A program made the position numbers and the translations under genes. Source: Flavobacterium sedimenticola (GTDB lineage Bacteria > Bacteroidota > Bacteroidia > Flavobacteriales > Flavobacteriaceae). Taken from it: 64,000 nucleotides of DNA. The stretch is from positions 744,001-808,000 of the forward strand of contig NZ_JASGBP010000001.1 in the NCBI RefSeq assembly GCF_030053345.1. Reading direction: 5' to 3'. Below are positions 7,210 through 16,802 of the stretch, piece by piece (positions within the stretch are counted from its first letter, which is position 1; each line of letters begins with the position of its first letter). The notes below the pieces were generated by a model. It was given only the letters and a program-made list of their open reading frames with translations. It was not told where the DNA came from and ran no database searches.

Positions 7210-10200
7210 ATGAAAAAACTACTACTCGTATGGGCGTTGTTTTTGGCTACGTCACTAATGATGGCTCAAAATTTCAATCAGCCGACACAGTTTAACAACG
7301 TGTGTGATGATAACAACGACGGAATAGCGTCCTTTTGGCTGGATGAAATCTCTGCGGAAATTATGGGCAATAACAACCCGCAACAGTTTCTCATCACGCA
7401 TCATGAAACGCAGTTGGACGCACAAACCGGAGCCAATCCTTTGACAAGCCCCTATTTTAATATTAGTCCCAATACCCAAACTATTTTTGTCAGAATAGTG
7501 ACCATTGCCACCCAGGAAGTACAATATTTAACCTATCAGTTACAAGTCAATGAAGCTCCTGATGCCCCAACGTATACGGTGACGAATTGTGCCGATGTGA
7601 CTACCAGTTTTCCTTGTTGGAACATCGCTGTGGTTACTCCGGGACCCACACAAATAGTATCTTATTTTGCGACCGAGTTTGATGCAATGGCTCATGTCAA
7701 TGAGATTCTAAATCCAACGTGCTATATCAGCCAGTTCGCCTCACCCAATCAGCCACCGGTTTTTTACCGCATAGAAGATCCGCTTACCGGTTGTTTTGCC
7801 ATAGGAGTGATTGAGTTAGCAACCATTCAATGCGAGAATCCTAATTGTCCGGCACCAACGCAAATTACCGTGAGCAATCTGACCCAAACGTCAGCGGTAA
7901 TTGGCTGGACCTCACAAGGAACCGAAACGTCGTGGAATATAGCCATTTCCTCGAACGGAGGACCTACTATTAGTTTATTTGCCAATGTAAATCCTTATGT
8001 GTTAACCGGTTTGTCTTGTGACACGAATTATATTTTCAGTGTTACTGCCAATTGTGACGCCTCGGGTACCAGTGCTGCTTCCGATTGGAGTGAGTTTATG
8101 ACAATGCCTTGTTCGCCGCAACCCGGACAGCCTATCAATCTAACCCAATGCGGGGATACTGCTTTTGCTTGTTTTGATTTGACCCAAAATGATGCCTATA
8201 TCATGGGGAATTTAAACCCGGCAGAATACACCATAACCTACCATCAAACGCAAGCCGATGCCGAAAATGGGGTAGCGGCCATCACTAATGAATCAAATTT
8301 TTGTGCCCAACACGGACAAGTGATTTATGCTCGTTTGCAAAACAATGCCACCGGGGAGTTCCAAATTTTTGGTTTTGCTTTAGTGGTTGAGACATTTACC
8401 AATAATGTAACACCATTAAACAATATGCAACAATGTGACGAGAATAACGATGGTATGGTAACCTTCGATTTAACCACGGTGCAGGCGCAACTCAATACCT
8501 CCAATTCGATACAATATTACCCGAGCTTGTCCAATGCGCAAAACCAAGTAGTACCGTTTACCAATCCTGCTGCGTTGAATTTAAGTGTACAAAACCCTAT
8601 TGTTACTGTTTTTGTTCGCGAGACTGTGCCTAACGATTGCGATAATATCTACAGTTTCCAATTGCAGATTTTTGCCAATTGTAATGTGGCTTACACTTGT
8701 TCACAAGCCAATTCCTTGTGCAGTTCTCTGGGTGTTCCATTTGCCAACACCGTCAACTTGGGTAATTCCGGTACTTCAGGTTGTTTGAGTACCACGCCTA
8801 ATTCGACATGGTTTTATTTGCCGGTCAGCAATGCCGGAACCATCAACTTACAAATTAGCCAAGTGTCTAATCAAAGTGGAAACCAGATAGATGTTGATTA
8901 CATCGTCTATGGTCCGTTTACCGATCCGGTTACGCCTTGTGCCAATCAAAGCCAATTGCTTAGCAACATAGTTTCTTGTAGCTACTCGACATCCGCTATA
9001 GAATTTCCTGTAATTCCGAATGCGTTACCGGGACAGTTTTATTTGATGATGGTGACCAACTTCAGCAATCAACCGGGACTCATTACCATTATCCAAACCA
9101 ATCAAGGAGGAGGTTCGGGCTCCGGAGCCATCGATTGTACCGGATTGCGTTTGAACGCTTTCTTAGATACCAATAACAACGGCACGCAAGATAGTGGGGA
9201 ACAAAATTTCCCATTAGGACAATTCACCTATGAGATCAACAGTAATGGCAATGTTCACAATTTAGTTTCACCAACCGGAGTATACAATATTTACGACACC
9301 AATGCTTCTAATTCATATCAACTGTCTTACACCATCGATCCGAATTATGCGTCTTCCTATGCAGTCTCTACGGCGTCTTACAGCAATGTTCATGTGGTTG
9401 TCGGTGCCGGTATGCAAACCTATAATTTCCCGGTAACCGTTACTCAAAATTACAACGATTTGGCGGTGGCGATTGTGCCGATTAATGCACCAAGACCGGG
9501 ATTTACCTATCAAAATAAAGTGGTATACACCAATCTAGGCAACCAAACCATAGCCTCGGGGACCGTGAGTTTCACCAAAGATCCGGTAGTCACCATTACA
9601 AACAATACACAATCGGGAACTACGCCAACAGCAAACGGATTTACGTATAATTTCGCCAACTTACTGCCTTTTGAAACCCGAGAAATGACGGTGACGATGC
9701 AGGTGCCTATCATACCAACTGTAAGTATCGGTCAATTATTAACCCATTCGGCTACTATTGTTCCGCTCGTTGGTGATGTGGTTCCGGCTAATAATGCTGC
9801 TTCAAACAGCCAAATTATCATTGGAGCCTACGATCCTAACGATAAAATGGAAGCCCATGGGGAAAGAATTCTTCATTCTTCGTTTACATCGAACGACTTT
9901 TTAACCTATACCATCCGTTTTGAAAATACCGGAACGGCCAACGCTATCGATGTGCGCGTAAATGATGTGCTAAGTGCCGATCTCGATGAAAGCACCATTC
10001 GCATGATGAGCGCCAGTCATCCTTATGTGATGGACAGGGTAGGCAACAATGTCAATTGGATTTTCGAGAACATTCAATTACCGCCTTCAGTTGCCAATAC
10101 CAACATCGGAAAAGGATACATCACCTTCCAAATCAAACCGAGAGCCGGCTATGCGGTGGGCGATATCATTCCGAATACGGCTTCGATTTATTTCGATTTC

Positions 10201-10515
10201 AACCCACCGATTATTACCAATACGTTTAACACCGAGTTTGTGCAACAATTGGGTGTTGATGAATTTGAAAGTGCCGACTTTGTGTTCTATCCGAACCCGG
10301 TTTCCGATATCGTTACCATTACCGTGAAAAACAACAGCGCGATTTCGTCAGTGACGGTGTATGATGTGTTGGGTAAAATGATACTATCACAAAAACCAAC
10401 GGCTGCTTTACCAACGCAAACCATCGATTTCTCCGCGGTTTCCAAAGGAATATATTTGTTGGAAGTAACCACCGAATCGGGGCTCAAAGCCGTTAAAAAA
10501 CTCATCGTCGAATAA
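7210..10515 (+). CDS. Large secreted adhesin-like protein with T9SS type A sorting domain
   Basis: The 1,101-residue protein begins with a signal peptide ending in LMMAQ. Three related segments starting with a C-D-NND/FDLT-type motif lie near residues 30-110, 310-395 and 400-490; a fibronectin type III domain sits at about 215-300. A segment with AFLDTNNNGTQD near 650 resembles SdrD-B-like modules. A DUF7619-type domain starts near 873 (YDPNDKMEAHG). The last 80 residues form a T9SS sorting domain (FVFYPNPVSD to KKLIVE), so it should be exported and attached to the cell surface. It has two paralogues in this window (34928-37402 and 37462-39765). Function beyond adhesion or scaffold is unknown. 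It is monocistronic with a terminator. Confidence 0.9.
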   Translation: MKKLLLVWALFLATSLMMAQNFNQPTQFNNVCDDNNDGIASFWLDEISAEIMGNNNPQQFLITHHETQLDAQTGANPLTSPYFNISPNTQTIFVRIVTIATQEVQYLTYQLQVNEAPDAPTYTVTNCADVTTSFPCWNIAVVTPGPTQIVSYFATEFDAMAHVNEILNPTCYISQFASPNQPPVFYRIEDPLTGCFAIGVIELATIQCENPNCPAPTQITVSNLTQTSAVIGWTSQGTETSWNIAISSNGGPTISLFANVNPYVLTGLSCDTNYIFSVTANCDASGTSAASDWSEFMTMPCSPQPGQPINLTQCGDTAFACFDLTQNDAYIMGNLNPAEYTITYHQTQADAENGVAAITNESNFCAQHGQVIYARLQNNATGEFQIFGFALVVETFTNNVTPLNNMQQCDENNDGMVTFDLTTVQAQLNTSNSIQYYPSLSNAQNQVVPFTNPAALNLSVQNPIVTVFVRETVPNDCDNIYSFQLQIFANCNVAYTCSQANSLCSSLGVPFANTVNLGNSGTSGCLSTTPNSTWFYLPVSNAGTINLQISQVSNQSGNQIDVDYIVYGPFTDPVTPCANQSQLLSNIVSCSYSTSAIEFPVIPNALPGQFYLMMVTNFSNQPGLITIIQTNQGGGSGSGAIDCTGLRLNAFLDTNNNGTQDSGEQNFPLGQFTYEINSNGNVHNLVSPTGVYNIYDTNASNSYQLSYTIDPNYASSYAVSTASYSNVHVVVGAGMQTYNFPVTVTQNYNDLAVAIVPINAPRPGFTYQNKVVYTNLGNQTIASGTVSFTKDPVVTITNNTQSGTTPTANGFTYNFANLLPFETREMTVTMQVPIIPTVSIGQLLTHSATIVPLVGDVVPANNAASNSQIIIGAYDPNDKMEAHGERILHSSFTSNDFLTYTIRFENTGTANAIDVRVNDVLSADLDESTIRMMSASHPYVMDRVGNNVNWIFENIQLPPSVANTNIGKGYITFQIKPRAGYAVGDIIPNTASIYFDFNPPIITNTFNTEFVQQLGVDEFESADFVFYPNPVSDIVTITVKNNSAISSVTVYDVLGKMILSQKPTAALPTQTIDFSAVSKGIYLLEVTTESGLKAVKKLIVE

Positions 10516-10536
10516 ACTAAAATACACCTATCAGAT

Positions 10537-10566
10537 AAGCCTTCTCTCGAGAAGGCTTTCTTTTTT
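10537..10566 (+). terminator. Terminator of the T9SS adhesin-like gene
   Basis: An 8-bp stem (10537-10544 with 10551-10558) is followed by a T-rich tract. Confidence 0.85.
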
Positions 10567-10598
10567 GGGGAAATCGGCGCACCGTGAATTTAATTTCT

Positions 10599-10606
10599 TA
10601 TTTTTG
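10599..10606 (+). promoter_or_regulatory. -7 promoter element of the TonB-C-like lipoprotein gene
   Basis: TATTTTTG is a perfect -7 element, 26 bases before the ATG at 10633. Confidence 0.55.
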
Positions 10607-10632
10607 AAATTGTTAATCCATTGAAGTCATTC

Positions 10633-11109
10633 ATGAAAAAAGCGGTTGCTTTACTTTTATTGTCCCTTTGTTTTTCTTGCCAATACCTCGAGAAGAAAGT
10701 GCCTTCCGAACAAGAACTGCTCGACAAACAAATGAAAGAAATCAATTGGAATGAAGTCGATGAATACCCATCGGTAGACGATTGTGAGAAACTCACCGAT
10801 GAAAACCTCCGCAAACAGTGTTTTTTCGATTTTATCACCACCACCATTCAGCAAAAACTAGCCGTCGATACCTTATCGACACTATTTCCCAAATTGGATA
10901 CCATTGAAGTCAGAGTCACCGTTTTGCCTAACGCCACGTTGGAGTTCCAACCCGAATTTCCTAAAGATTCCGGGGCCTACGATACCATCAAAATCGACAG
11001 CATATTGCGCGCCCGTTTGGTCGACTTCCCGAAAATAAATCCGGCACTCAAACGCGGTATTCCGGTCAAAACCCAATTCGTGTTACCGGTCATCATCAAG
11101 CAAGAATAA
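10633..11109 (+). CDS. Lipoprotein with TonB C-terminal-like domain
   Basis: The 158-residue protein has a lipoprotein signal with Cys at residue 16 (LSLCFSC). The middle is charged and holds two more cysteines. The C-terminal 70 residues follow the order of a TonB C-terminal domain: a VRVTVLP strand, an ILRARLVDFPKINPA segment and a final GIPVKTQFVLPVII strand. Genuine TonB proteins are anchored by an N-terminal membrane helix and have a Pro-rich linker; here a lipid anchor replaces them, so it cannot be a standard energy transducer. A role in binding TonB boxes or partners is inference. ATG 10633 is chosen over a TTG at 10621 because it starts the signal peptide properly. Confidence 0.7.
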   Translation: MKKAVALLLLSLCFSCQYLEKKVPSEQELLDKQMKEINWNEVDEYPSVDDCEKLTDENLRKQCFFDFITTTIQQKLAVDTLSTLFPKLDTIEVRVTVLPNATLEFQPEFPKDSGAYDTIKIDSILRARLVDFPKINPALKRGIPVKTQFVLPVIIKQE

Positions 11110-11184
11110 TCATTTTTAGGAGTTGTTTCCGGCTTTCGTCTTTGTCTTTTTCAGGCAAGGTCTGCGCTAAAGTTTCGCCCTTTC

Positions 11185-11238
11185 CTAAAAAGGATATCGG
11201 ATTACGCGAACGAAGCGACTGCCGAAGGAATCGGGGCT
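11185..11238. repeat. Intergenic repeat, divergent copy 2
   Basis: This segment contains CGGATTACGCG and ends AATCGGGGCT, matching the ends and middle of the repeats at 5637-5678 and 31219-31259, but with an expanded interior. It overlaps the stop codon of the following minus-strand gene by two bases. Confidence 0.4.
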
Positions 11239-12370
11239 ATTTTTGAAATTGCCTTCCCTTCCATGTAAAAGTGCCGAAGAGCGAGTAAATGCCAATGAAA
11301 CTCGCATACAAAGGATATACTATACTGCTTGCCAAAGGCAACAGCCATCGGCCTTTCAGCAAATAGGTGTTGGCTTTAAAAAGCAATCCGTAATCAATGA
11401 CATACTTAGCCGAAAATACACCCAATAGGATACGTCCCTCTAGTTTTCCCACTATCCATAAGCCGCAGCCCAGCACCAAACTCAGATTCATCAACAAGAC
11501 CACCACGGCTAAAGTTTTGGCGTAAGTGCTTTGGTAACCGGTAGTCTTGGCGGCCCAACGAACCCGCTGCATGAAGAACGCAAACAAATCGTTTTCGGGT
11601 TTGGTTTTTACGATCGTGTTGCGGTTTTTGAGATAATGCACTTTTTCCGGGTTTTGGGCTACTGCTTTCTGCAACAAAAAGACATCATCGCCGGAGGCTA
11701 TCTTTTGGTTGCCGTTAAACCCGTCGAGCGCTATAAAAAGCTTTTTGGTGTAGGCAAAATTAGCCCCATTGCACATAAACGGTTTTCCCATACCAAAACT
11801 GCCTATAGTGGTGCCTTGCAAACTCAACAAATCCAATTGTTGAAATTGGTGAAACCAATTGTTTTTAGCTTTGTAGGCTACGGCGCCGACTATCATTTCA
11901 GGCTGATGGCTTTGGATGTAATTATCTATAGTGAGTAACCAATTCTTAGGAACCGTGCAATCGGCATCCGTGGTGATAATCCAATCGTGTTTGACAATCG
12001 GAATGGCTCGGGCGATGGCATCTTTTTTAGGGGAATCGGACAGTCTTAGATTTTCCAACAACGTGGTGTCGATAGCGTCATTTTCCATACGCCACCGAAT
12101 ACAAATGCGTTCCGAGTCATCGGTCGAAAAATCATCTACCATAATAATTTCTATGAGCTCGGGCGGATAATTCAAACGCGAAAAAGAAGCTAATAAGTTC
12201 GGTAAGCTTTTCGCTTCGTTGCGAAAAGGAACAATAATAGAAAAAGCGGTTTTGGGTGCCGCTCCGTTTCTTTTGTAGGATTTAATTTTGTCAAAACCCA
12301 AAATCAGTTGCAGGAGTATGACGATATAAATGAATACGATTGAGGTTAGTAGTATAGTAATCAATTCCAT
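11237..12370 (-). CDS. Membrane-bound family 2 glycosyltransferase
   Basis: This 377-residue GT2 enzyme transfers a sugar from a nucleotide or lipid donor to an unknown acceptor at the inner membrane. An N-terminal helix (residues 3-25) precedes the GT-A domain with SIIVPFRNEA, MVDDFSTDD, a DAD metal site (TTDADC), GDDVF and the QRVRWA motif typical of processive or membrane GT2 enzymes. Two to three hydrophobic segments lie after residue 270. Its start overlaps the stop of the upstream flippase-like gene by ten bases, so the two are co-translated and probably act together on a lipid-linked glycan. The substrate is not deducible. Confidence 0.88.
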   Translation of the reverse strand: MELITILLTSIVFIYIVILLQLILGFDKIKSYKRNGAAPKTAFSIIVPFRNEAKSLPNLLASFSRLNYPPELIEIIMVDDFSTDDSERICIRWRMENDAIDTTLLENLRLSDSPKKDAIARAIPIVKHDWIITTDADCTVPKNWLLTIDNYIQSHQPEMIVGAVAYKAKNNWFHQFQQLDLLSLQGTTIGSFGMGKPFMCNGANFAYTKKLFIALDGFNGNQKIASGDDVFLLQKAVAQNPEKVHYLKNRNTIVKTKPENDLFAFFMQRVRWAAKTTGYQSTYAKTLAVVVLLMNLSLVLGCGLWIVGKLEGRILLGVFSAKYVIDYGLLFKANTYLLKGRWLLPLASSIVYPLYASFIGIYSLFGTFTWKGRQFQK

Positions 12371-13278
12371 TTCGGTTTAAATTTTAAGACAAAATAACTG
12401 CCGATTACTACCGGTAACACGATGTTTAAAAACCACATCAGCATCGATATGAATACCACAATCCATTCGTTTACGCCTAATTTTCCGAAAAAAAACAGCG
12501 CTACACTTCCTTTAACGGCAAAGTCCAGAAATTGAAAACTCGGCAATGAAGAAGCCAGAAAATAAACAACTGCTATGGTAGCCATCAGCATTAGATAAGG
12601 TAAATCTACATCAAAAGCCAGAAATAAAAAATAATATTGGTGTGAAAAAACCAAATAGCGACCCAAAGCCAGCAGTATGTTTTTTCGATGAATCGGTTTA
12701 GGGATTTCGTTGATTTTATCTTTCAATTTCCCCAAGGAATAGCCTTTTATTTTGATTGTATGGGTAAGATATGAAAGCAATCCGGCAAAAGTTAGGATTC
12801 CGATAATAGCTAAAACCCATAGGTGGTAACCCAAAATCCATAGTCCGATAGTTCCGAAGAGAATGGTCCATACCATCTGAATTCCGTTGCATATCAAATT
12901 CAGAAAGATGATTTTTTTAGTTTTCTTTTTATCAAAAAACAAGGCTTTCCCTGCATATTCGCCCAAACCGTTCGGGGTAAATAGGCCGGCCGTCAGCGCG
13001 CCTAAAACTTGCTGGGTTGATTCCCCCATTGTAATAGGTTTGATACACTGAACTAAGTTTTGCCACTTTACAATTTCCAAATACCGATTGGCAACGCTGA
13101 ACGACAACAGAAAAAGCACTCCTAAAACCGATTGTTTTTGAACCACCAATTGAAAAAACTTTTCCCAATCGAGTTGGGTATTGCTGCTGAGTTCGGTGTA
13201 AATAAAGTAAAAACAAAGTAACACTATCGTCAGTTTAGCTGCGAAAAGAAAGGTTTGGTTTTGGAGACTTTTTTTCAT
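12361..13278 (-). CDS. Lysylphosphatidylglycerol synthase TM-region (UPF0104/AglD-like) membrane protein
   Basis: The 305-residue protein is almost entirely hydrophobic, with about seven to eight predicted membrane segments. The pattern (NRYLEIVKW early, then GLFTPNGLGEYAGK, SLPSFQFLDFAVKGS late) is that of the flippase-like membrane domain found in MprF and in the stand-alone UPF0104 family. Stand-alone members usually accompany glycosyltransferases and are thought to handle lipid-linked substrates. It has no lysyltransferase domain. It is the first gene of a two-gene operon with the GT2 at 11237. A near-consensus -7 box (TTACTTTG) ends four bases before the ATG. Confidence 0.82.
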   Translation of the reverse strand: MKKSLQNQTFLFAAKLTIVLLCFYFIYTELSSNTQLDWEKFFQLVVQKQSVLGVLFLLSFSVANRYLEIVKWQNLVQCIKPITMGESTQQVLGALTAGLFTPNGLGEYAGKALFFDKKKTKKIIFLNLICNGIQMVWTILFGTIGLWILGYHLWVLAIIGILTFAGLLSYLTHTIKIKGYSLGKLKDKINEIPKPIHRKNILLALGRYLVFSHQYYFLFLAFDVDLPYLMLMATIAVVYFLASSLPSFQFLDFAVKGSVALFFFGKLGVNEWIVVFISMLMWFLNIVLPVVIGSYFVLKFKPKWN

Positions 13279-13282
13279 GAAG

Positions 13283-13290
13283 CAAAGTAA
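13283..13290 (-). promoter_or_regulatory. Candidate -7 element of the flippase/GT2 operon
   Basis: On the minus strand TTACTTTG matches TAnnTTTG at seven of eight positions. Its last base is four bases from the ATG, again implying a very short leader. Confidence 0.35.
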
Positions 13291-13349
13291 CGTATATCTG
13301 TAATGGTTTCCTAAATTATCTGATACTGATAAACTTAAAGAGGTAAAGA

Positions 13350-13379
13350 TTGTTTTTTTGAAAAAAAAATATACTTTTA
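13350..13379 (+). promoter_or_regulatory. Promoter of the secreted metalloprotease gene
   Basis: TTG at 13350-13352 and TACTTTTA (seven of eight) at 13372-13379 are separated by 19 bases. The leader is about 55 bases. Confidence 0.5.
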
Positions 13380-13442
13380 CGACTTTATTTGAATTATTCT
13401 ATAAAAACTAACTAAACTACATCCAAAAACTCAAAAGTATCC

Positions 13443-16400
13443 ATGAAAAAAAGTACCTTATTATTTTTCTTTTTGCTCAGCGTTACGGTTTTCGCGCAAC
13501 ACGCAACATGGGAAAAAGTAACAGCACAAAATCTGGTGCCGTTAAAACAAGTGCAACGCACTACTTTTCCAACGGCATTTTCTCTTTTTACGACCAATGT
13601 AGCGTCATTAAAATCGGCTTTGCAATCGGCACCGAATCGTTTGACAGCGAAACATTCGGCCACCATCATCACGGTGCCGAATGCCACTGGTGGGACGGAA
13701 CGATTTCAAATGTTTGAATTTTCCAATTTTGCGCCCGAATTGCAAGCGCAATTTCCGAATATCAGATCGTATATCGGTGTTGGTATAGACGATAAAAAAG
13801 CGCAAATCCGAATGAGTTCGGACGATTCCGGCATACAAGCCATGATTTTTCGTACCGATAAGCGAAATGAATTTATTGAGCCGTATACCGAAGGTGGTGC
13901 TGTGTATGCGGTTTATGAATCGAGCAGAGTAAGAGGCGAGTTGCCTTTTCATTGTACCACTGAAGATGCTTCTATAGCACACAGTTTGCAAAGACAAACA
14001 TCGCCGTCTCCTATGTCAAGTTCGGGAGAATTGTTATTGTTCCGATTAGCATTGTCTTGTAACGGGGAATATACCGCTTATTTCGGCGGTACTGTAGCCG
14101 GTGCATTGGCAGCAATGAACGCTACCATGACACGTGTTAACGGCGTTTTTGAAAAAGATTTGGCCATTCACATGAATATTATTGCCAACAATTCGGCTGT
14201 CATTTACACCAATGCTGCAACCGACCCCTATACGACTATGGGGAACTGGAATAACCAATTGCAAACTACCTTAACCAATGTAATCGGAGAAGCAAATTAC
14301 GATGTAGGTCATATGTTCGGTTCTACCGGCGGTGGCGGAAATGCCGGTTGTATCGGTTGCGTTTGCGTTGATGGCATTAAGGGAAGAGGAATTACGTCTC
14401 CGGCCGATGGTGTCCCTATGGGAGACACTTTTGATATCGATTATGTGGCACACGAATTAGGCCATCAGTTTGGCGGAAACCATACGTTTTCCAATAACGT
14501 TGAAGGTTCCGGGGTTAATGTAGAGCCGGGTTCCGGTTCAACTATCATGGGATATGCCGGAATTACAGCACAAGATGTGCAACCTAATTCCGATGATTAT
14601 TTTGTGTATGCTTCCATCAAGCAAATTCAGGATAACATGGTCAATAAAACCTGTCCGACCCGTGTTACATTAACCAATGTTGCTCCTGTGGTGGATGCAG
14701 GTTTGGATTATACCATCCCTAGGAGTACTCCGTTTGTATTGACAGGGATAGCTTCCGATGCTAATGGTGACGAATTGACCTACTGTTGGGAACAAAACGA
14801 TAGCGCTACGACACAAACCGGTACAGCCAGTGCGGCTTCTGCCACTAAAACCGGCGGACCGAACTGGCGTTCTTACGATCCGGTATCTTCGGCTTCCCGT
14901 TACTTTCCGCCTTTGGCTCGAGTGGTAGCGAACCAATCCACTACACAAGGAACGGACATCATTGTTGAGGCATTGAGTTCTGTGGCCAGAACCTTAAATT
15001 TTGTGTTAACGGTAAGAGATAATTTTGCCGGTGCGGGTCAAACCAATTCCGATGCGATGCGCGTTACGGTAAACGGCACCGCCGGACCATTTTTGGTTTC
15101 AGTTCCTAACACAGCAGTGAGCTGGACAGTAGGAACCAATCAAACGGTAACTTGGGCTGTGGCCGGAACAACAGCAAACGGTGTAAACGCACAATATGTG
15201 GATATCTTCCTTTCTACGGATGGCGGATTCACCTATCCGATTCAATTAGCGAGTAAAGTGCCTAATGATGGTTCGGAAACGATTACAGTGCCGAATAATG
15301 TGGGGACAACCAACCGCATTATGGTAAAAGGATACAAGCATATTTTCTACGATATCTCAAATACAAACTTTTCCATCGTAGCGCCAACCTCGGATTTTGC
15401 CGTGGCTTTCAATGGTGTGGCTGAGGAGCAAAACAAGCAAATTTGTACCGGTAATACTGTTACTTACACAATTCCGTATACAACCTATGGCGGATTTTCG
15501 GGAACTACTTCTTTTACTGTCAGTGGTCAACCGGCAGGAGCTACGGCAACCGTTACACCCAATCCCCTAACGGCCGATGGAAATGCCACATTAACCATCA
15601 GTAATACCGGTGCCGAAACGCCCGGCTTTTACAGCATGACGGTAACGGCAACTTCGGGTGCCGTGTCTAAAACGGTACCGTTTTATTTGGAGTTATTCAA
15701 TTCCAATTTCCCTGCGCAGAACTTAACGTATCCGGCTCATTTACAAACCGGAATTCCAACTACTGTGACCTTGACATGGCCGGCCAACGCCAACGCCACG
15801 ATGTATGAGGTACAAGTAGCTACAGATGATAATTTCAACAACATAGTAGCTTCGGGTACGGTAACGACCAATTCGTTCAATGTAACCGGATTGGCTGATG
15901 CCACTCAATATGTGTGGCGCGTGTTGCCTAAAAATAATGCGTGTGTAGGGGCCTTTAGTACGGCTAATTTGTTTAAAACCGGATTGCCCGATTGCAGCGT
16001 TTTTAATTCAACCAATGTGCCGATTACTATTCCGACCACGGCGAATGTGACGGTGAATTCAACGTTGAGTGTGGCCTCTACCAACATCATTTCGGATGTT
16101 AATGTAACGATGAACATTTCACATACTTGGGTAAACGATATGACGATTACGCTAATTAGTCCGGCCGGTACCCAAGTACAATTGGTCGCACAGCCCTGTG
16201 TGAGTGATGATTTACTCAATGTAGATGCTACCTTTGACGACTCCGGTATTCCGTTAGTTTGTGAAGTGAACCCCGCTATTACCGGAACGATTCGACCGTT
16301 ACAATCATTAACGGCATTCAACGGACAAGCCATGAACGGTACCTGGACACTGAGAGTTTTAGATTCGTATAACCAAGACGGAGGTTCCATTAACAGTTGG

Positions 16401-16703
16401 AGTTTGGAATTGTGTAGTACGGTTCCGGTGCCATTGAGCGTGGAGCAAAATACCATTCAAGATTTTGCCATCTATCCCAATCCGAATAACGGAAACTTTA
16501 CGGTTCAATTCAACTCTACTTCTGCGGAAGCCATTCAATTAGCTGTTTTCGATATCAGAGGAAGACAGATTTTTACCAACAATTACAGCAATAACGGAAT
16601 GTTTAATGAAACCATTCAATTGAATAATTTACAGTCCGGCGTTTATTTGGTAAAAGTAAAAGACGGTAAAAATGAATTGACTAAAAAATTCATCGTGCAA
16701 TAA
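13443..16703 (+). CDS. Secreted M12-type (reprolysin-like) zinc metalloprotease with T9SS sorting domain
   Basis: The 1,086-residue protein starts with a signal peptide ending VTVFAQ, followed by a propeptide-like region of about 200 residues. The catalytic domain carries the metzincin zinc site HELGHQFGGNH at residues 337-347 and a downstream SxIMGYAG Met-turn. Then come Ig- or PKD-like modules, a fibronectin type III-like module and, near residues 850-990, a proprotein convertase P domain (ISHTWVNDMTITLISPAG). The last 80 residues are a T9SS sorting domain (FAIYPNPNNGNF to KKFIVQ). It is expected to be an exported protease that digests proteins outside the cell. Same-family enzymes are common in proteolytic flavobacteria. 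It is monocistronic with a terminator. Confidence 0.93.
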   Translation: MKKSTLLFFFLLSVTVFAQHATWEKVTAQNLVPLKQVQRTTFPTAFSLFTTNVASLKSALQSAPNRLTAKHSATIITVPNATGGTERFQMFEFSNFAPELQAQFPNIRSYIGVGIDDKKAQIRMSSDDSGIQAMIFRTDKRNEFIEPYTEGGAVYAVYESSRVRGELPFHCTTEDASIAHSLQRQTSPSPMSSSGELLLFRLALSCNGEYTAYFGGTVAGALAAMNATMTRVNGVFEKDLAIHMNIIANNSAVIYTNAATDPYTTMGNWNNQLQTTLTNVIGEANYDVGHMFGSTGGGGNAGCIGCVCVDGIKGRGITSPADGVPMGDTFDIDYVAHELGHQFGGNHTFSNNVEGSGVNVEPGSGSTIMGYAGITAQDVQPNSDDYFVYASIKQIQDNMVNKTCPTRVTLTNVAPVVDAGLDYTIPRSTPFVLTGIASDANGDELTYCWEQNDSATTQTGTASAASATKTGGPNWRSYDPVSSASRYFPPLARVVANQSTTQGTDIIVEALSSVARTLNFVLTVRDNFAGAGQTNSDAMRVTVNGTAGPFLVSVPNTAVSWTVGTNQTVTWAVAGTTANGVNAQYVDIFLSTDGGFTYPIQLASKVPNDGSETITVPNNVGTTNRIMVKGYKHIFYDISNTNFSIVAPTSDFAVAFNGVAEEQNKQICTGNTVTYTIPYTTYGGFSGTTSFTVSGQPAGATATVTPNPLTADGNATLTISNTGAETPGFYSMTVTATSGAVSKTVPFYLELFNSNFPAQNLTYPAHLQTGIPTTVTLTWPANANATMYEVQVATDDNFNNIVASGTVTTNSFNVTGLADATQYVWRVLPKNNACVGAFSTANLFKTGLPDCSVFNSTNVPITIPTTANVTVNSTLSVASTNIISDVNVTMNISHTWVNDMTITLISPAGTQVQLVAQPCVSDDLLNVDATFDDSGIPLVCEVNPAITGTIRPLQSLTAFNGQAMNGTWTLRVLDSYNQDGGSINSWSLELCSTVPVPLSVEQNTIQDFAIYPNPNNGNFTVQFNSTSAEAIQLAVFDIRGRQIFTNNYSNNGMFNETIQLNNLQSGVYLVKVKDGKNELTKKFIVQ

Positions 16704-16723
16704 GAAATAAAACAAGTGCAAGA

Positions 16724-16753
16724 AAAGGTCGTTTTTTAAACGGCCTTTTTTTT
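16724..16753 (+). terminator. Terminator of the metalloprotease gene
   Basis: An 11-bp stem with one G-U pair (AAAGGTCGTTT with AAACGGCCTTT) is followed by a T run. Confidence 0.88.
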
Positions 16754-16802
16754 ATGGAATCCATATTTGTTTGCTATTTTTACCAAAGTAAAAAAGCGCA
16801 CT

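Noticed and set aside
7210..10515. Possible tandem DNA repeats in the adhesin-like gene
   Set aside because: The repeated segments are visible only at protein level and are too diverged to count as a DNA repeat array.
15905..16456. A 183-codon minus-strand frame opposite the metalloprotease
   Set aside because: It is fully antisense to the P-domain region of a clear gene, with no promoter or family signature.
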